A stretch of 16,178 nt of DNA from Candidatus Latescibacterota bacterium (GCA_021295675.1 JAGWBY010000036.1:1-16178), one strand, 5' to 3'. Counted from the first letter of the stretch, positions 1 through 7,671 are shown. The notes: generated from the letters alone by a model not told the origin. A program made the numbers and translations.

Positions 1-1
1 C

Positions 2-877
2 GGGCGGGCCAACAATGCCGAGCGCATCTGGAACGCCTTGGAGCGGGCGGGCATGCAGAGCGTGGCCGTACACTATCCAGCGGCCCATCCCTCCGGGGTG
101 GAGACGGGTTTTGTGGTCGATGGTTTTGGCCACCCTGGGCACCGCAGTACGGATTTTGAAGTAGCTATTTGCCAGGCTTATACCACGGACGCCGCGCTAG
201 AGGGGGACATTGAAATGGACCACGACGGCACGGCCGTGCGGCAGGAACAGCGGAGCGTCGAGCCGATTCCGCCGTTGGCACCGGCGCAGGAGTGGCAGAA
301 TCTGCCCGCAAGTCATGCTCCGCCGCTGGAGAGCCGCATTGAGGTGGTAGCTCGATTGGGTGGGGATGTCACCGATTTCCATCTGCTGGCGGTGGACAGT
401 GCGGGGAAGGGCTACGACCGGGTGCTGGTGTGCCGAGACCGGGACGGAGCTAGCTGCATAGCCGCTGCTGGGGTGGGTGAATGGAGCGAGTGGGCGGTGG
501 AGGACTTTGCCATCGACGGGAACAGACGCCCGGCGTCGGTGCGCTTCAAGCTGATGGAACTGGCCGCGGACGGCAGTCGGCTCAAGCTCTACCGCACTCA
601 GGTGACTTATACCGATGGCTTCACCTTGCCCGACGAATTAGCTGGGGAGCTAGTGGAGCGATTTGGCCCGTATCAGGAACACGCCTCTATGTTGCCCTAT
701 ACCTCGGGGATGGCCGATTTTGACACGGCCTTGGAAGAATGCGAGTACCAAGGGATGTGGTTTGCCGAGGTAGCACGCTACATGCTGCGCGAGCGGGGCT
801 GTTCCTTTTTTATTTGCCACTGGCATCTGTACGACTATCTCAACCACATCCACCTTGGGGATGTGGATCCCGTGTGT
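2..877 (+). CDS. AlkP-superfamily phosphodiesterase/pyrophosphatase, 5' segment (partial, frame-broken)
   Basis: This is the upstream part of a type I phosphodiesterase/nucleotide pyrophosphatase-like protein of the alkaline phosphatase superfamily. The frame is open from the window edge (GRANNAERIW...), so the true start lies outside. Visible family features are the F-V-V-D-G-F-G-H stretch, a variable beta-rich middle, and HWHLYDYLNH just before the break, where metal-binding Asp/His of the family are expected. The reading frame stops matching after GDVDPVC at about 877 and resumes one frame over at 879. Several residues usually present between this point and the AEQYVDYF helix seem missing, so I infer a deletion of about 20-26 nt rather than a single-base slip. 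Substrate unknown; members cleave phosphodiesters or pyrophosphates with two divalent metals. Confidence 0.75.
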
Positions 878-878
878 C

Positions 879-1682
879 GCCGAACAGTACGTGGACTATT
901 TCCGGCGGGCCTATCAGGTGGGGGACCGGATTTTGGGACGGCTGTGGGAGAACGCGGATGAGCATACGTACGTGGGCGTGGTGTCCGATCACGGGTGCTC
1001 GCCCGATGTGCGAGTGGCCAATATCCGGCAGTTTTTGCACGAGCAGGGCTTTCTGGCGCTCAAGGGCGGCGGGAAAGAGACGCTGGTGCGCGATCAGGTG
1101 CGCGAGGAGGACATCGACTGGGAGCGCACCCGGGCCTATATGAAGGACGACAAGGGATTCGACATTTTCATCAACGCCGAGCCGGGGCCAGAATTCGACC
1201 GCATTGAGGCCGAACTGCTGCTGGCTCTGCGCACGTGGGTTGACCAGGAAGTGGGGCGCAATCCAGTGGCCATAGCTCTGCCTCGGCGGGACGCGTACAT
1301 CCTCGGCCAGTGGGGCGACCAGTGCGGCGATGTGGTCTTTGCCTGGGACCACGGGTACGTGAGCGGGTACTACGGCCAGTGGCGCGGCATTGCCGGCGGA
1401 GGCTGCGTTGGAGCGCCCAATGTGTTCGGGGCGCACCACGGGGGATTTCTGCCGACCCAAAGTGAAGCCTCGTCCAGCTTCGGCTCGTGGTTGCTGGCCG
1501 GGACGGGGGTGAAGCAAGGCTACGAGCGGCCGGTGGACAAACTGGGGTACATCCACGCCGCCGATGTAGTACCCACCTTTTGCCAGATACTGGGGGCCGA
1601 GCCGCCGCGCCAAGCGCAGGGGACCGTGGCGCGGGATTTGTTTGAGGGGCACGAGATGGTCAGGGAGCGGGATCCAGTCTGA
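879..1682 (+). CDS. AlkP-superfamily phosphodiesterase/pyrophosphatase, 3' segment
   Basis: Continuation of the preceding protein in the next frame, about 267 residues from AEQYVDYFRRAYQ to the TGA at 1680. It holds the diagnostic VVSDHG motif (metal-binding Asp and His) about 34 residues in, and GAHHGG (third metal-binding His) about 185 residues in. The C-terminal HAADVVPTFCQILG...P segment is typical of the family, where such enzymes end with a GR/DL-type tail (here ARDLFEG). No signal peptide can be judged because the N-terminus is off-window. An in-frame TTG at 855 could start a shorter product but has no convincing ribosome-binding site, so I treat 2-1682 as one broken gene. It ends 40 nt before the convergent Rieske-domain gene. 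Confidence 0.8.
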   Translation, partial: AEQYVDYFRRAYQVGDRILGRLWENADEHTYVGVVSDHGCSPDVRVANIRQFLHEQGFLALKGGGKETLVRDQVREEDIDWERTRAYMKDDKGFDIFINAEPGPEFDRIEAELLLALRTWVDQEVGRNPVAIALPRRDAYILGQWGDQCGDVVFAWDHGYVSGYYGQWRGIAGGGCVGAPNVFGAHHGGFLPTQSEASSSFGSWLLAGTGVKQGYERPVDKLGYIHAADVVPTFCQILGAEPPRQAQGTVARDLFEGHEMVRERDPV

Positions 1683-1722
1683 GGACCACCGGCGTCATCG
1701 ACCTGGGCCTGTGCGAGTTGAA

Positions 1723-3111
1723 TCAACCCTCCTCGTAGATAGCCTCCCCTCGGTGTAGCCGCTGGGCGATCTGGAGCGTTTGGAGTAGCTCGCGCTGAGT
1801 TGGTGCCTTGGCCGCCAGAAAACGGGCTGCAGCCACCATCAGAATCCGTTGCTCGCCGACGTCGGTGCGCTCACCATACTGGCGGATGGCTGCTTCGAGC
1901 ATCTGAAAGCTGTGGAACTCGGCGTCCTCTCTCACCAGGGATTCCGCCAGTGTGCGGAACAGGGGTCTTGGTTCACCGCCCGAGGTCAGAAAACTATTGA
2001 CGAGTCGCCCGGCTTCATCGACCTGCTGCTGCTGGTTGAGTAGCAGCAGGTATTCCTCCATATGGCCATCGCCCGCCTCTGCCGCGTTGGGGTCAGGTAA
2101 GCGGGCAGCCGGAACGTTGAGAAAACGGTCTAGATAGACGCGCAGCGCCCCGTGGTAAACGCCGCGCAGCATCTCGGGCGACTCAGCTCTTTTCAGCATC
2201 TGATGCAATGCGTTGGCGTACGAGAAGGTGTGCAGCACCGAGATCCAGTCGGAAAACTCGTTGCGCACGTGGAACCTAACGATGCGCCGCGCCGCTGCCA
2301 GCGCTACCGCCTCCGCAAGCTGCACTGGGCGCGCGCCCTGCCTCAGCGCTTCGTTCAGCGCCGCTACGATCGCATGAGGATCGTCCTGTAAAAGCTCCTC
2401 TGCGAATCCACTGTCTCGTTTCCACTCCCCTCCTTGGCCTTCTTTTAGCAAGCGATTCAGCGAGTCAAAGGTCTCGCTCAGCAGCGTCACAAGGTCAACG
2501 GGAGAGCGCCAGCTATTCTGCTCTTCGCTGCGCTGCGCCTCGCTTAGCTGGCGAATCAGGGAGGGCAGGACGTCTGCTGCGTGCTCCCAGCCAATGCGGT
2601 CGAGCAGCTCGAATGCCTTGTTGATGAAGTCGATGACGTGGCCACCGTCGAGATAGAAGTGGTCGGTTGCCGCCGTCACCATCATTTCGGCCAAGTCGGC
2701 TTGGCTCGAAGGGCGCTCGATGGCCGCCAGCAAGGTGCGTTCGGCTCCATCGGCGTTGCGCACTTCGATCAGGTAGCGGAACCATCGTCTCAGCGAGGCG
2801 TGCGGAATAGCCTTGCTCTCGAGAGGCCGCAACGGGATTCGCGGCGGCTGACCGCTGGTGTTCGACGCCACGTGTAAGACCCCTTGGTACAACGGCGCGA
2901 TGCGCTCGTCGCCTTCGAGGTGGTCGCTGACGTTGGCCATCGCCGAGAGGATCGTCATGCCATCTGCCCAACCCGCACGCCGCCGCCGCACGCCGTACAG
3001 GCCGCTTACCCGCACGATGTCGTTCGGATTCGCCCCGGCGCGTATGAGCGCGACGACGGCTTTGGCGACCACCAGCCTGATGTTCTGGTCCATACCCTCT
3101 TCGAGTCGGCG
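1723..3111 (-). CDS. Helical C-terminal domain of the Rieske fusion protein (3' segment)
   Basis: About 460 residues from RRLEEGMDQN to the TGA at 1725-1723. It is almost entirely alpha-helical by composition, with no signal peptide and no membrane segment. Conserved-looking pieces include a MTILSAMANVSDHL stretch, an LYQGVLHVA stretch, and ATDHFYLDGGH followed by LDRIGWEHAADVLPSL. The repeated histidines near aromatic residues could bind a metal or cofactor, which is an inference. I do not recognise a named family with certainty; a questin-oxidase-like (DUF4243) oxygenase domain is one possibility to test. It belongs to the Rieske domain encoded immediately upstream on the same strand; the two are out of frame by one indel-type event between about 3095 and 3125. 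Rejoined, the protein would be about 580 residues. Confidence 0.7.
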   Translation of the reverse strand, partial: RRLEEGMDQNIRLVVAKAVVALIRAGANPNDIVRVSGLYGVRRRRAGWADGMTILSAMANVSDHLEGDERIAPLYQGVLHVASNTSGQPPRIPLRPLESKAIPHASLRRWFRYLIEVRNADGAERTLLAAIERPSSQADLAEMMVTAATDHFYLDGGHVIDFINKAFELLDRIGWEHAADVLPSLIRQLSEAQRSEEQNSWRSPVDLVTLLSETFDSLNRLLKEGQGGEWKRDSGFAEELLQDDPHAIVAALNEALRQGARPVQLAEAVALAAARRIVRFHVRNEFSDWISVLHTFSYANALHQMLKRAESPEMLRGVYHGALRVYLDRFLNVPAARLPDPNAAEAGDGHMEEYLLLLNQQQQVDEAGRLVNSFLTSGGEPRPLFRTLAESLVREDAEFHSFQMLEAAIRQYGERTDVGEQRILMVAAARFLAAKAPTQRELLQTLQIAQRLHRGEAIYEEG

Positions 3112-3445
3112 CAGTCCGAGGGGTTGCGGAAACATTGATATATACGCGACCGTCCTTGACTTCAACTGGATAGACCGTCGCGTCGTCGGCAAACAGATCA
3201 AAGGTGCAACCGCTGTTGAGATCGAATCGGGCGTGATGCCAGTGACAGGTCAGAATGCCGTCCTCGACGGTTCCACGATGCAAGGGGAACCCCATGTGTG
3301 GACAGCGGTTGTCCACGGCGTGTAGGTCGCCCTCCGAGTAGAAGACGACAATCGGCACAGGTCCGTTCGAGACCACAGTCCTTCCCTTGAGCTTGATCTC
3401 ATCGAGAGATCCCGCATCCAGCAGTTTCGGCGCTGAGTTTGCCAT
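3112..3445 (-). CDS. Rieske [2Fe-2S] domain (5' segment of Rieske-helical fusion)
   Basis: Small Rieske-type ferredoxin domain starting at ATG 3445, with AAAGGAAA just upstream as ribosome-binding site. The cluster ligands are clear: C48-P-H50 and C67-H-W-H70, 16 residues between the pairs, in the CPHMGFPLHRG / LTCHWHHARFDL context typical of Rieske ferredoxins and of oxygenase ferredoxin components. The domain fills about residues 1-105 and would deliver single electrons. After SATPRT the frame is lost, and the helical domain continues one frame over at 3111. Without this break the two are one soluble cytoplasmic protein, suggesting a self-contained electron-transfer plus catalytic unit. The gene is transcribed away from the damaged soxR gene, behind a SoxR-type promoter. 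Confidence 0.85.
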
Positions 3446-3535
3446 GACTTTTCCTTTCGCTTGGCATTCGTCTCGCAGGTCATTCCCGGTCGCGAAAGCC
3501 GATGAGATAGAGGCTTTCCGATGAGCCCTGGACTG

Positions 3536-3566
3536 AACTTACAACTTCAAGTATACTTGAAGTCAA
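3536..3566 (-). promoter_or_regulatory. SoxR/MerR-type promoter for the Rieske gene
   Basis: Read on the minus strand: -35 TTGACT (3566-3561), a 19-nt spacer (3560-3542), and -10 TAAGTT (3541-3536). The unusually long 19-nt spacing is the hallmark of MerR/SoxR-activated promoters, in which the regulator untwists the DNA. The operator palindrome lies in the spacer. Transcription would start about 80-90 nt before the Rieske ATG. The -10 match is only 3 of 6, but the -35 matches 5 of 6. Confidence 0.65.
3544..3563. promoter_or_regulatory. SoxR-box-like operator, perfect 20-bp palindrome
   Basis: Half site ACTTCAAGTA followed by its exact reverse complement TACTTGAAGT. It resembles the known E. 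coli SoxR box core CTCAAGTTAACTTGAG. It ends 13 nt before the soxR-like ATG, so it could serve both the divergent Rieske gene and autoregulation of the regulator. Confidence 0.75.
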
Positions 3567-3576
3567 GGAGAATCTC

Positions 3577-3998
3577 ATGACGGAACTTTCACCCTTTCTG
3601 ACCATCGGTGAGGTAGCGGCTGCGCTTCTATGAGGAGCAGGGACTGATCCCATCCGAGCGGACCAGTGGCAACCAGCGACGGTATCGACGGGCCGTATTG
3701 CGTCGCGTCGCCGTCATTCGGGCAGCCCAGGCGATCGGCGTATCGCTGCGGGAAATCCGCTCAGCGCTGGATGCGCTTCCCGACGGACGCACGCCGAACA
3801 AAGCGGACTGGGCCAGCCTGTCGCGGGGCTGGAAGGATCAGCTCGAAGAGCGGATCGAGGTGCTGGAGAAGTTGAAAGAGAACCTGACCGGCTGCATAGG
3901 CTGTGGCTGCCTGCAACCAGAGCGACGAGATAGCATCTCGCGTCGACGGTAGCTTGCTGATGGGAAAGCCTGAGGCGAGGCACCCATCCTCTAGGTGA
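3577..3998 (+). pseudogene. soxR: soxR-like MerR-family redox regulator, internally deleted
   Basis: Starts at ATG 3577 with AAGGAG 7 nt upstream. The pieces align with SoxR across three frames. MTELSPFLTIGEVA is followed after one stray base by LRFYEEQGLI, where E. coli SoxR has about nine more residues (the turn and recognition helix); this equals a 26-nt loss. The next frame gives the SGNQRRYRR wing, the dimerisation helix and GCIGCGCL, three of the four [2Fe-2S] cysteines. Here the frame runs to a stop at 3952 without the fourth cysteine. Shifting once more gives NQSDEIASRV up to a TGA at 3998, resembling SoxR's NPGD tail, so a second loss of about 23-26 nt probably removed the fourth cysteine. 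As written, no DNA-binding, cluster-bearing protein can be made. Adding back both gaps gives a normal SoxR length of about 157 residues. Confidence 0.8.
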
Positions 3999-4028
3999 AG
4001 TGTGCGGGTGCCGGGTACCTTATTATTC

Positions 4029-4057
4029 TTGACCTGTTTCCAAGCAGAGATTAGTAA
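4029..4057 (+). promoter_or_regulatory. Candidate promoter of the aldo/keto reductase gene
   Basis: TTGACC, a 17-nt spacer, then TAGTAA at 4052-4057, about 20 nt before the start codon. The -35 is good and the -10 weak (3 of 6). It is followed by a strong GAGGAGGA ribosome-binding site at 4066-4073. Confidence 0.35.
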
Positions 4058-4077
4058 CACCTACTTGAGGAGGAACC

Positions 4078-4758
4078 ATGGACAATTTGACTAAGTGCAC
4101 CTTGGGTCGCACAGGCCTCGAGGTCACACAACTCGGCTTTGGCGCGGCTGAGCGCGGCTTGCCGGATGAGGCGGAGTACGACGATCAGGCCGGCAGCGTA
4201 TTGAATGCAGCTCTCGATGCGGGGATCAACTTAGTTGACACGGCCCCGGATTACGGCGCGAGCGAGGGGCGGGTCGGCAAGTATCTGAGCCATCGCCGCG
4301 ACGAGTTTTTTCTAGCTACCAAGTGTGGCTGCAACATCGACGAGGAAGGCAACAGACTGGACCCAAGCCACCTGTGGACGGCCGAGCGCCTGCGCACCAA
4401 CATCGACCAGAGTCTGCGCCGCCTGAAGACCGACTGCGTAGATCTGCTACAGATGCACAATCCCACTGTGGAAGACGTTGAGTTGGGAGGGCTGATCGAA
4501 GTGCTTGAGGACATTCGACAGGCGGGAAAGACCCGTTTCTTCGGCGTGTCTTCGACGCTGCCGCACTTGGCCGCGTTCGTGGAGTCGGGTGCGTTTGATG
4601 TGTTTCAGATTCCCTACTCCGCCCTTGAGCGCCAGCACGAGAGGATTATTCAGCAAGCGGCCGACGCCGGAGCCGGCATTCTCATTCGCGGCGGCATTAG
4701 CTTGGGCCACCGAGCCAATGAGGAGCGGCGGGGCTCGACGAACTCACCGGCGGGATGA
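4078..4758 (+). CDS. Aldo/keto reductase, main (5') segment
   Basis: ATG at 4078 behind a strong GAGGAGGA. NAD(P)H-dependent carbonyl reductase of the AKR superfamily, (alpha/beta)8 barrel, cytoplasmic. The catalytic tetrad is complete: D54 and Y59 in LVDTAPDYGASEG, K82 in LATKCG, H127 in LLQMHNP. LGRTGLEVTQLGFG is the usual first strand. The match to the family holds until about GHRANEE (residue 216); the last residues before the TGA at 4756 (RRGSTNSPAG) are frame-shifted. The lost frame reappears at 4725. The substrate cannot be read from sequence. It lies just downstream of the damaged soxR gene, so a role in the same redox response is possible but has its own likely promoter. Confidence 0.85.
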   Translation: MDNLTKCTLGRTGLEVTQLGFGAAERGLPDEAEYDDQAGSVLNAALDAGINLVDTAPDYGASEGRVGKYLSHRRDEFFLATKCGCNIDEEGNRLDPSHLWTAERLRTNIDQSLRRLKTDCVDLLQMHNPTVEDVELGGLIEVLEDIRQAGKTRFFGVSSTLPHLAAFVESGAFDVFQIPYSALERQHERIIQQAADAGAGILIRGGISLGHRANEERRGSTNSPAG

Positions 4759-4943
4759 GTCGCCACGAGTTTGTCCTGCGCTTCACCCTCGCGCATCCAG
4801 CGTGCCACACGACGATCGTCGGCACGACAAACCTCGCGCACATGAAGGCCAATGTCGCTGCGGCCTTGGCGGGGCCATTGCCCGCGGATCTCTACGCGGA
4901 GACAAAGGCCAAGCTGGCGAGTATTGGTGAGGATCCGGAGTAG
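4725..4943 (+). CDS. Aldo/keto reductase, C-terminal (3') segment
   Basis: Frame-shifted continuation: AAGLDELTGGMSRHEFVLRFTLAHP then TTIVGT, ending at TAG 4941. In AKR proteins the IVGT-type segment helps bind the cofactor phosphate, so the gene as written loses part of its cofactor site. The internal ATG at 4755 overlaps the upstream stop (ATGA) and would look like a separate small gene, but its product is plainly the AKR C-terminus. Relatives usually carry a W-x-x-W/F-E stretch before AAGLDEL that is absent here. A deletion of roughly 22-28 nt near the G-rich run at 4725-4733 fits better than a one-base slip, though a one-base error cannot be excluded. Confidence 0.75.
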   Translation, partial: AAGLDELTGGMSRHEFVLRFTLAHPACHTTIVGTTNLAHMKANVAAALAGPLPADLYAETKAKLASIGEDPE

Positions 4944-4996
4944 CTCGACCCGGCCCGGGAGCTTGGCGGCTGACCGTACTGGAGTCTCATAAGCCT

Positions 4997-6028
4997 ATGC
5001 ACTGGAATTCCCTAGACGAGCTTGTCGAGGAGGGCGCTTTCTCCGGCGTCGTCCGCGTTCGGCGACATGGCCAGACGATATACGAGAGAGCTACGGGGTT
5101 TGCCGATCGCGCCAACTCCATCGCCAACACCGCAGAGACGCGCTTTGGCATCGCTTCTGGAACGAAGCTGCTGACGGCATTGACCGTGGGTCGCCTCATC
5201 GACGCGGGTCGGCTGGCATTGACTACGCAAGTGCGCGACTGCATCTCAGTGGAACTGCCGGATTACGCAGCGGCCATCACCATCCAACATCTGCTTACCC
5301 ACACCTCCGGGATTCCCGACTATTACGACGAAGAGCTCATCGAGGATTTCGACAATTTCACCGTCGATATCCCTTGGTACGAGCTAAGAGGGCCAAAGGA
5401 CTATTTGCCGGTGTTCCCACAACGGGAGATGAAGTTTGCACCGGGGGAAGGGTTCTCGTACTGCAACAGCGGTTACATCCTGCTAGGCGTAGTGGTGGAA
5501 GAGGTGACAGGGAAGCGCTTTCAGGACGTCGTCGCCGAGGAGATCCTCGGGCCAGCGAGAATGGATCGCTCTGGATTCTTCGCCATGAACCAACTACCGG
5601 AAGGCACGGCCCTTGGCTACATCGAAGACGGAGAGAGCTGGCGAACGAACATCTACAACCTGCCCATCGTCGGTGCCTCGGACGGCGGTTTGTTCTCGAC
5701 GCTGGCAGACATTGCGGCTCTCTGGGACGGGTTCTGGAATGGCGAGATCGTCTCCGAGGAATTGGTGCGCACCTTCAGTGCGCCTTTCTCCAATGCCAGC
5801 GGCGATTCCGGTCTCCACTACGGACATGGAATGTGGATTCGCAGACGCGCAGACGGAACGCTCCAGCACTATATCATGGGAGCGGATGCCGGTATCTCCT
5901 GCAAGTCTGCCGTCGACTGTCAGCGGCAGTTGGACTACGCGGTTCTTGCGAACACTTCCGAGGGCGCGTGGCCGATTGCAAGAGCTATCGACGACGTTCT
6001 CGAAAAAGAGGACGCGGCCCCTAGCTGA
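4997..6028 (+). CDS. Beta-lactamase-fold serine hydrolase (class C / DD-peptidase-like)
   Basis: 343 residues, intact. The active-site motifs of the penicillin-binding/class C beta-lactamase fold are present: S54-x-x-K57 in IASGTKLLT, Y155-C-N157 in FSYCNSGYILLG, and HYIMGADAG near residue 294, replacing the usual HTGG/KTG. LLTHTSGIPDYY is the other family signature. There is no signal peptide or lipobox, so the protein is probably cytoplasmic, which argues for an esterase or peptidase role rather than antibiotic resistance. The ATG at 4997 has GGAG 12 nt upstream; it is the only plausible start for the conserved N-terminus. Its stop overlaps by 8 bp the convergent stop of the minus-strand oxygenase gene. 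Confidence 0.88.
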   Translation: MHWNSLDELVEEGAFSGVVRVRRHGQTIYERATGFADRANSIANTAETRFGIASGTKLLTALTVGRLIDAGRLALTTQVRDCISVELPDYAAAITIQHLLTHTSGIPDYYDEELIEDFDNFTVDIPWYELRGPKDYLPVFPQREMKFAPGEGFSYCNSGYILLGVVVEEVTGKRFQDVVAEEILGPARMDRSGFFAMNQLPEGTALGYIEDGESWRTNIYNLPIVGASDGGLFSTLADIAALWDGFWNGEIVSEELVRTFSAPFSNASGDSGLHYGHGMWIRRRADGTLQHYIMGADAGISCKSAVDCQRQLDYAVLANTSEGAWPIARAIDDVLEKEDAAPS

Positions 6029-6765
6029 GCATGGCGCGTTCTTCGTCGCTCATGTCGAGGATGTAATCGGGAGCTTGCGTCTGATGGTAGCCGGGCGCGT
6101 GGGCTTGGAAAGATGGACTGTACTTGTAGATCAGCGAGCGGCGCTGGTGTTCGCCCTGCCATACTAGCGTGCCGTGGGTCAGTGCTTCGGTGAAGATAAT
6201 GGCGTCGCCGGCTTGGCTGTGGACCTCTTTGACGTACTCGCGGTGTTCTTCGTACAGGGACAGCTTCTCGGGCAGGGGAAAATTGGCTTTGTGGGATCCG
6301 GGTACCTTCGTCGGCTAGTTGGAATTCGACTGCGGTCAAACCGCAGAACATCTGGCCGTATTTGAAGGTGTAGGTCTGCGAGAAGTCCTGGCGCTCAACG
6401 CCGCCGCCGTGGAGATAGTGGCCGCCGTCGCCTTTGTCCATGGCAATGAGCAAGGGGCCGTGGTCCAGGCGGTAGCCGCCACCGAGCAATTCGTTGAGGT
6501 AGGGCTGGATTTTGGCGTGGACGAGTAGGTCGCGAAAAGGCTCGCAGTGCGGTCGTTCCCATTCCAACATGCCCTCCATCCACTTTTGCTTGTTCGTGCC
6601 GCCGAGGACCTTGGAGTCTCCTTCGAGGGTGCGCTCGGTGTGGAAAAAGCGATCGGCGTGGGCGTCGATGGCGGCGTTACAGCGGTCCACTTCCTCTTGG
6701 CTCAGCACCCCCTTGAGGTGGACGAAGCCTTTGAGGTCGAAGAAGAATTTATCGTCGTCGTTCAT
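6021..6765 (-). pseudogene. Phytanoyl-CoA dioxygenase-like (PhyH) protein, copy 1, broken by a 26-nt deletion
   Basis: Non-heme Fe(II)/2-oxoglutarate oxygenase-type protein, ATG at 6765, true stop TAG at 6023-6021. It is a paralogue of the adjacent copy 2, sharing DD-K-FFDL-G at the start, EG-SK, W-RP-CEPFR and MDKG--GHYLHGG. The frame fails after LADEG (about 6307) and resumes as GSHKANFPLPEKL, then TEALTHGTLVWQ (distal iron His) and HQRRSLIYKYSP (2-oxoglutarate-type Arg). Copy 2 has 33 nt between the Glu codon of ADEG and the codons of GG-H; this copy has 7, hence 26 nt lost, removing GPGDGG-containing residues. The junction reads GAAGGTACCCGGATCC. H119-x-G121 stands where H-x-D is usual. 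It follows copy 2 by 18 nt, so both are in one transcript. Confidence 0.85.
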
Positions 6766-6783
6766 AGGGCTTTGGGTTCGCTT

Positions 6784-7560
6784 TTAGTGCGGTGGCCGGA
6801 GGACGGCTTGTTGTTCTGGCGTCATGTCTTGGACGTAGGGCGGATACGATACCTCGGAGATAGGGGGGGAGAGGGTTTGGTAGCGCGGGCAGTAGGAATA
6901 GAGCAGGGTGCGGCGCTGGTGGTCCGCCCGCCAGACTAGGGTGCCGTGAATGGTGGCTTCGGCGAAGATCACCACATCGCCGGTGCGCGCGTTGACTTCG
7001 ACGATTTCGTCTTGGAAATCCTCGCAATCGCGCAGTGCTTCGGGAATTGGATAGTTGGCTTTATGGCCGCCGGGGACCACGGCCAAGCCGCCGTCGCCGG
7101 GGCCTTCGTCGGCCAGCGGGAATTCCACTAGAGTCAGGCCGTTGTAGATCTTGCCGAATTTCCAGTGATAGGTCAGCGAATAGGATAGCCGATCGAGTTG
7201 GCCGCCGTGGAGGTAGTGACCGGCGCAGCCTTTGTCCATCACAATGAGTCGCGGCCGCGTGGCCATGTGATAGTCGCCGATTATTTCGCGCAAGTAGGGT
7301 TTGAGGCGGGGGTGCACCATCAGTTGGCGGAAGGGCTCGCAGTAGGGTCGCTTCCAAGCGACCATCTCATCACTCCAGCGCTGCCGGACGTCGCTGGTCA
7401 GGGCCTTGGACTCGCCTTCGAAGCGGCGCTCGTGGACCTTGATTTGGTCGTCGTAGTGATCGATGGCTTCGTTGCAGCGGCGGATGGTGTCTGGATCGAC
7501 GACATCTCTGAGGACGAGGTAGCCGTTGAGGTCGAAGAAGTACTTTTCGTCGTCTGTCAT
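6784..7560 (-). CDS. Phytanoyl-CoA dioxygenase-like (PhyH) protein, copy 2
   Basis: 258 residues, intact. ATG at 7560 with AGGAG about 6 nt upstream. Double-stranded beta-helix oxygenase of the PhyH family, which uses Fe(II) and 2-oxoglutarate. Recognisable parts are GHYLHGG (H118, G120), the L-VEFPLADEGPGDGGLAVVPGGHKANYP core, EATIHGTLVW (distal iron-binding H205), and HQRRTLLY, where R216/R217 would bind 2-oxoglutarate. The acidic residue of the H-x-D/E pair is Gly. Such LHGG-type PhyH proteins are, to my knowledge, multiplied in planctomycetes, Poribacteria and related lineages; substrates are largely unknown. First gene of a two-gene transcript with copy 1 (18-nt gap). Confidence 0.88.
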   Translation of the reverse strand: MTDDEKYFFDLNGYLVLRDVVDPDTIRRCNEAIDHYDDQIKVHERRFEGESKALTSDVRQRWSDEMVAWKRPYCEPFRQLMVHPRLKPYLREIIGDYHMATRPRLIVMDKGCAGHYLHGGQLDRLSYSLTYHWKFGKIYNGLTLVEFPLADEGPGDGGLAVVPGGHKANYPIPEALRDCEDFQDEIVEVNARTGDVVIFAEATIHGTLVWRADHQRRTLLYSYCPRYQTLSPPISEVSYPPYVQDMTPEQQAVLRPPH

Positions 7561-7642
7561 GCTCTACTCCTAGAAGCGCCCACTCTACAGCACCATACTG
7601 AAGAATAGAGGCAAAGCCGGTGCCTAACAAGGCCGTTCGGCG

Positions 7643-7671
7643 TTGACGGATGCACCAAAGTAGTATATCGT
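7643..7671 (+). promoter_or_regulatory. vapBC promoter
   Basis: TTGACG (7643-7648), a 17-nt spacer, then TATCGT (7666-7671; 4 of 6 matches). It sits 34 nt before the vapB ATG. The -10 hexamer is embedded in the operator-like inverted repeat, which fits the usual autorepression of toxin-antitoxin operons. Confidence 0.55.

Noticed and set aside
840..1652. 270-codon open frame on the minus strand
   Set aside because: Opposite-strand shadow of the phosphodiesterase gene; low-complexity His/Pro/Arg-rich product without motifs or ribosome-binding site, while the plus strand has clear family motifs.
3698..3952. Independent small gene at GTG 3698
   Set aside because: Only the C-terminal two-thirds of the SoxR-like protein; no ribosome-binding site at 3698 and SoxR homology continues upstream to 3620.
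4755..4943. Separate small gene starting at ATG overlapping the aldo/keto reductase stop
   Set aside because: Its product is the conserved AKR C-terminus (RFTLAHP, TTIVGT); the frame extends upstream as AAGLDELTGG, so it is a frame-shifted continuation.
4942..4963. AGCTC/GAGCT stem after the aldo/keto reductase as a terminator
   Set aside because: Stem is interrupted and no T-run follows.
7621..7650. GCCTAAC...CGTTGAC resembling an integron attC end
   Set aside because: Only one 7-nt core box fits; the partner box GTTRRRY does not match and no attC stem-loop is formed.
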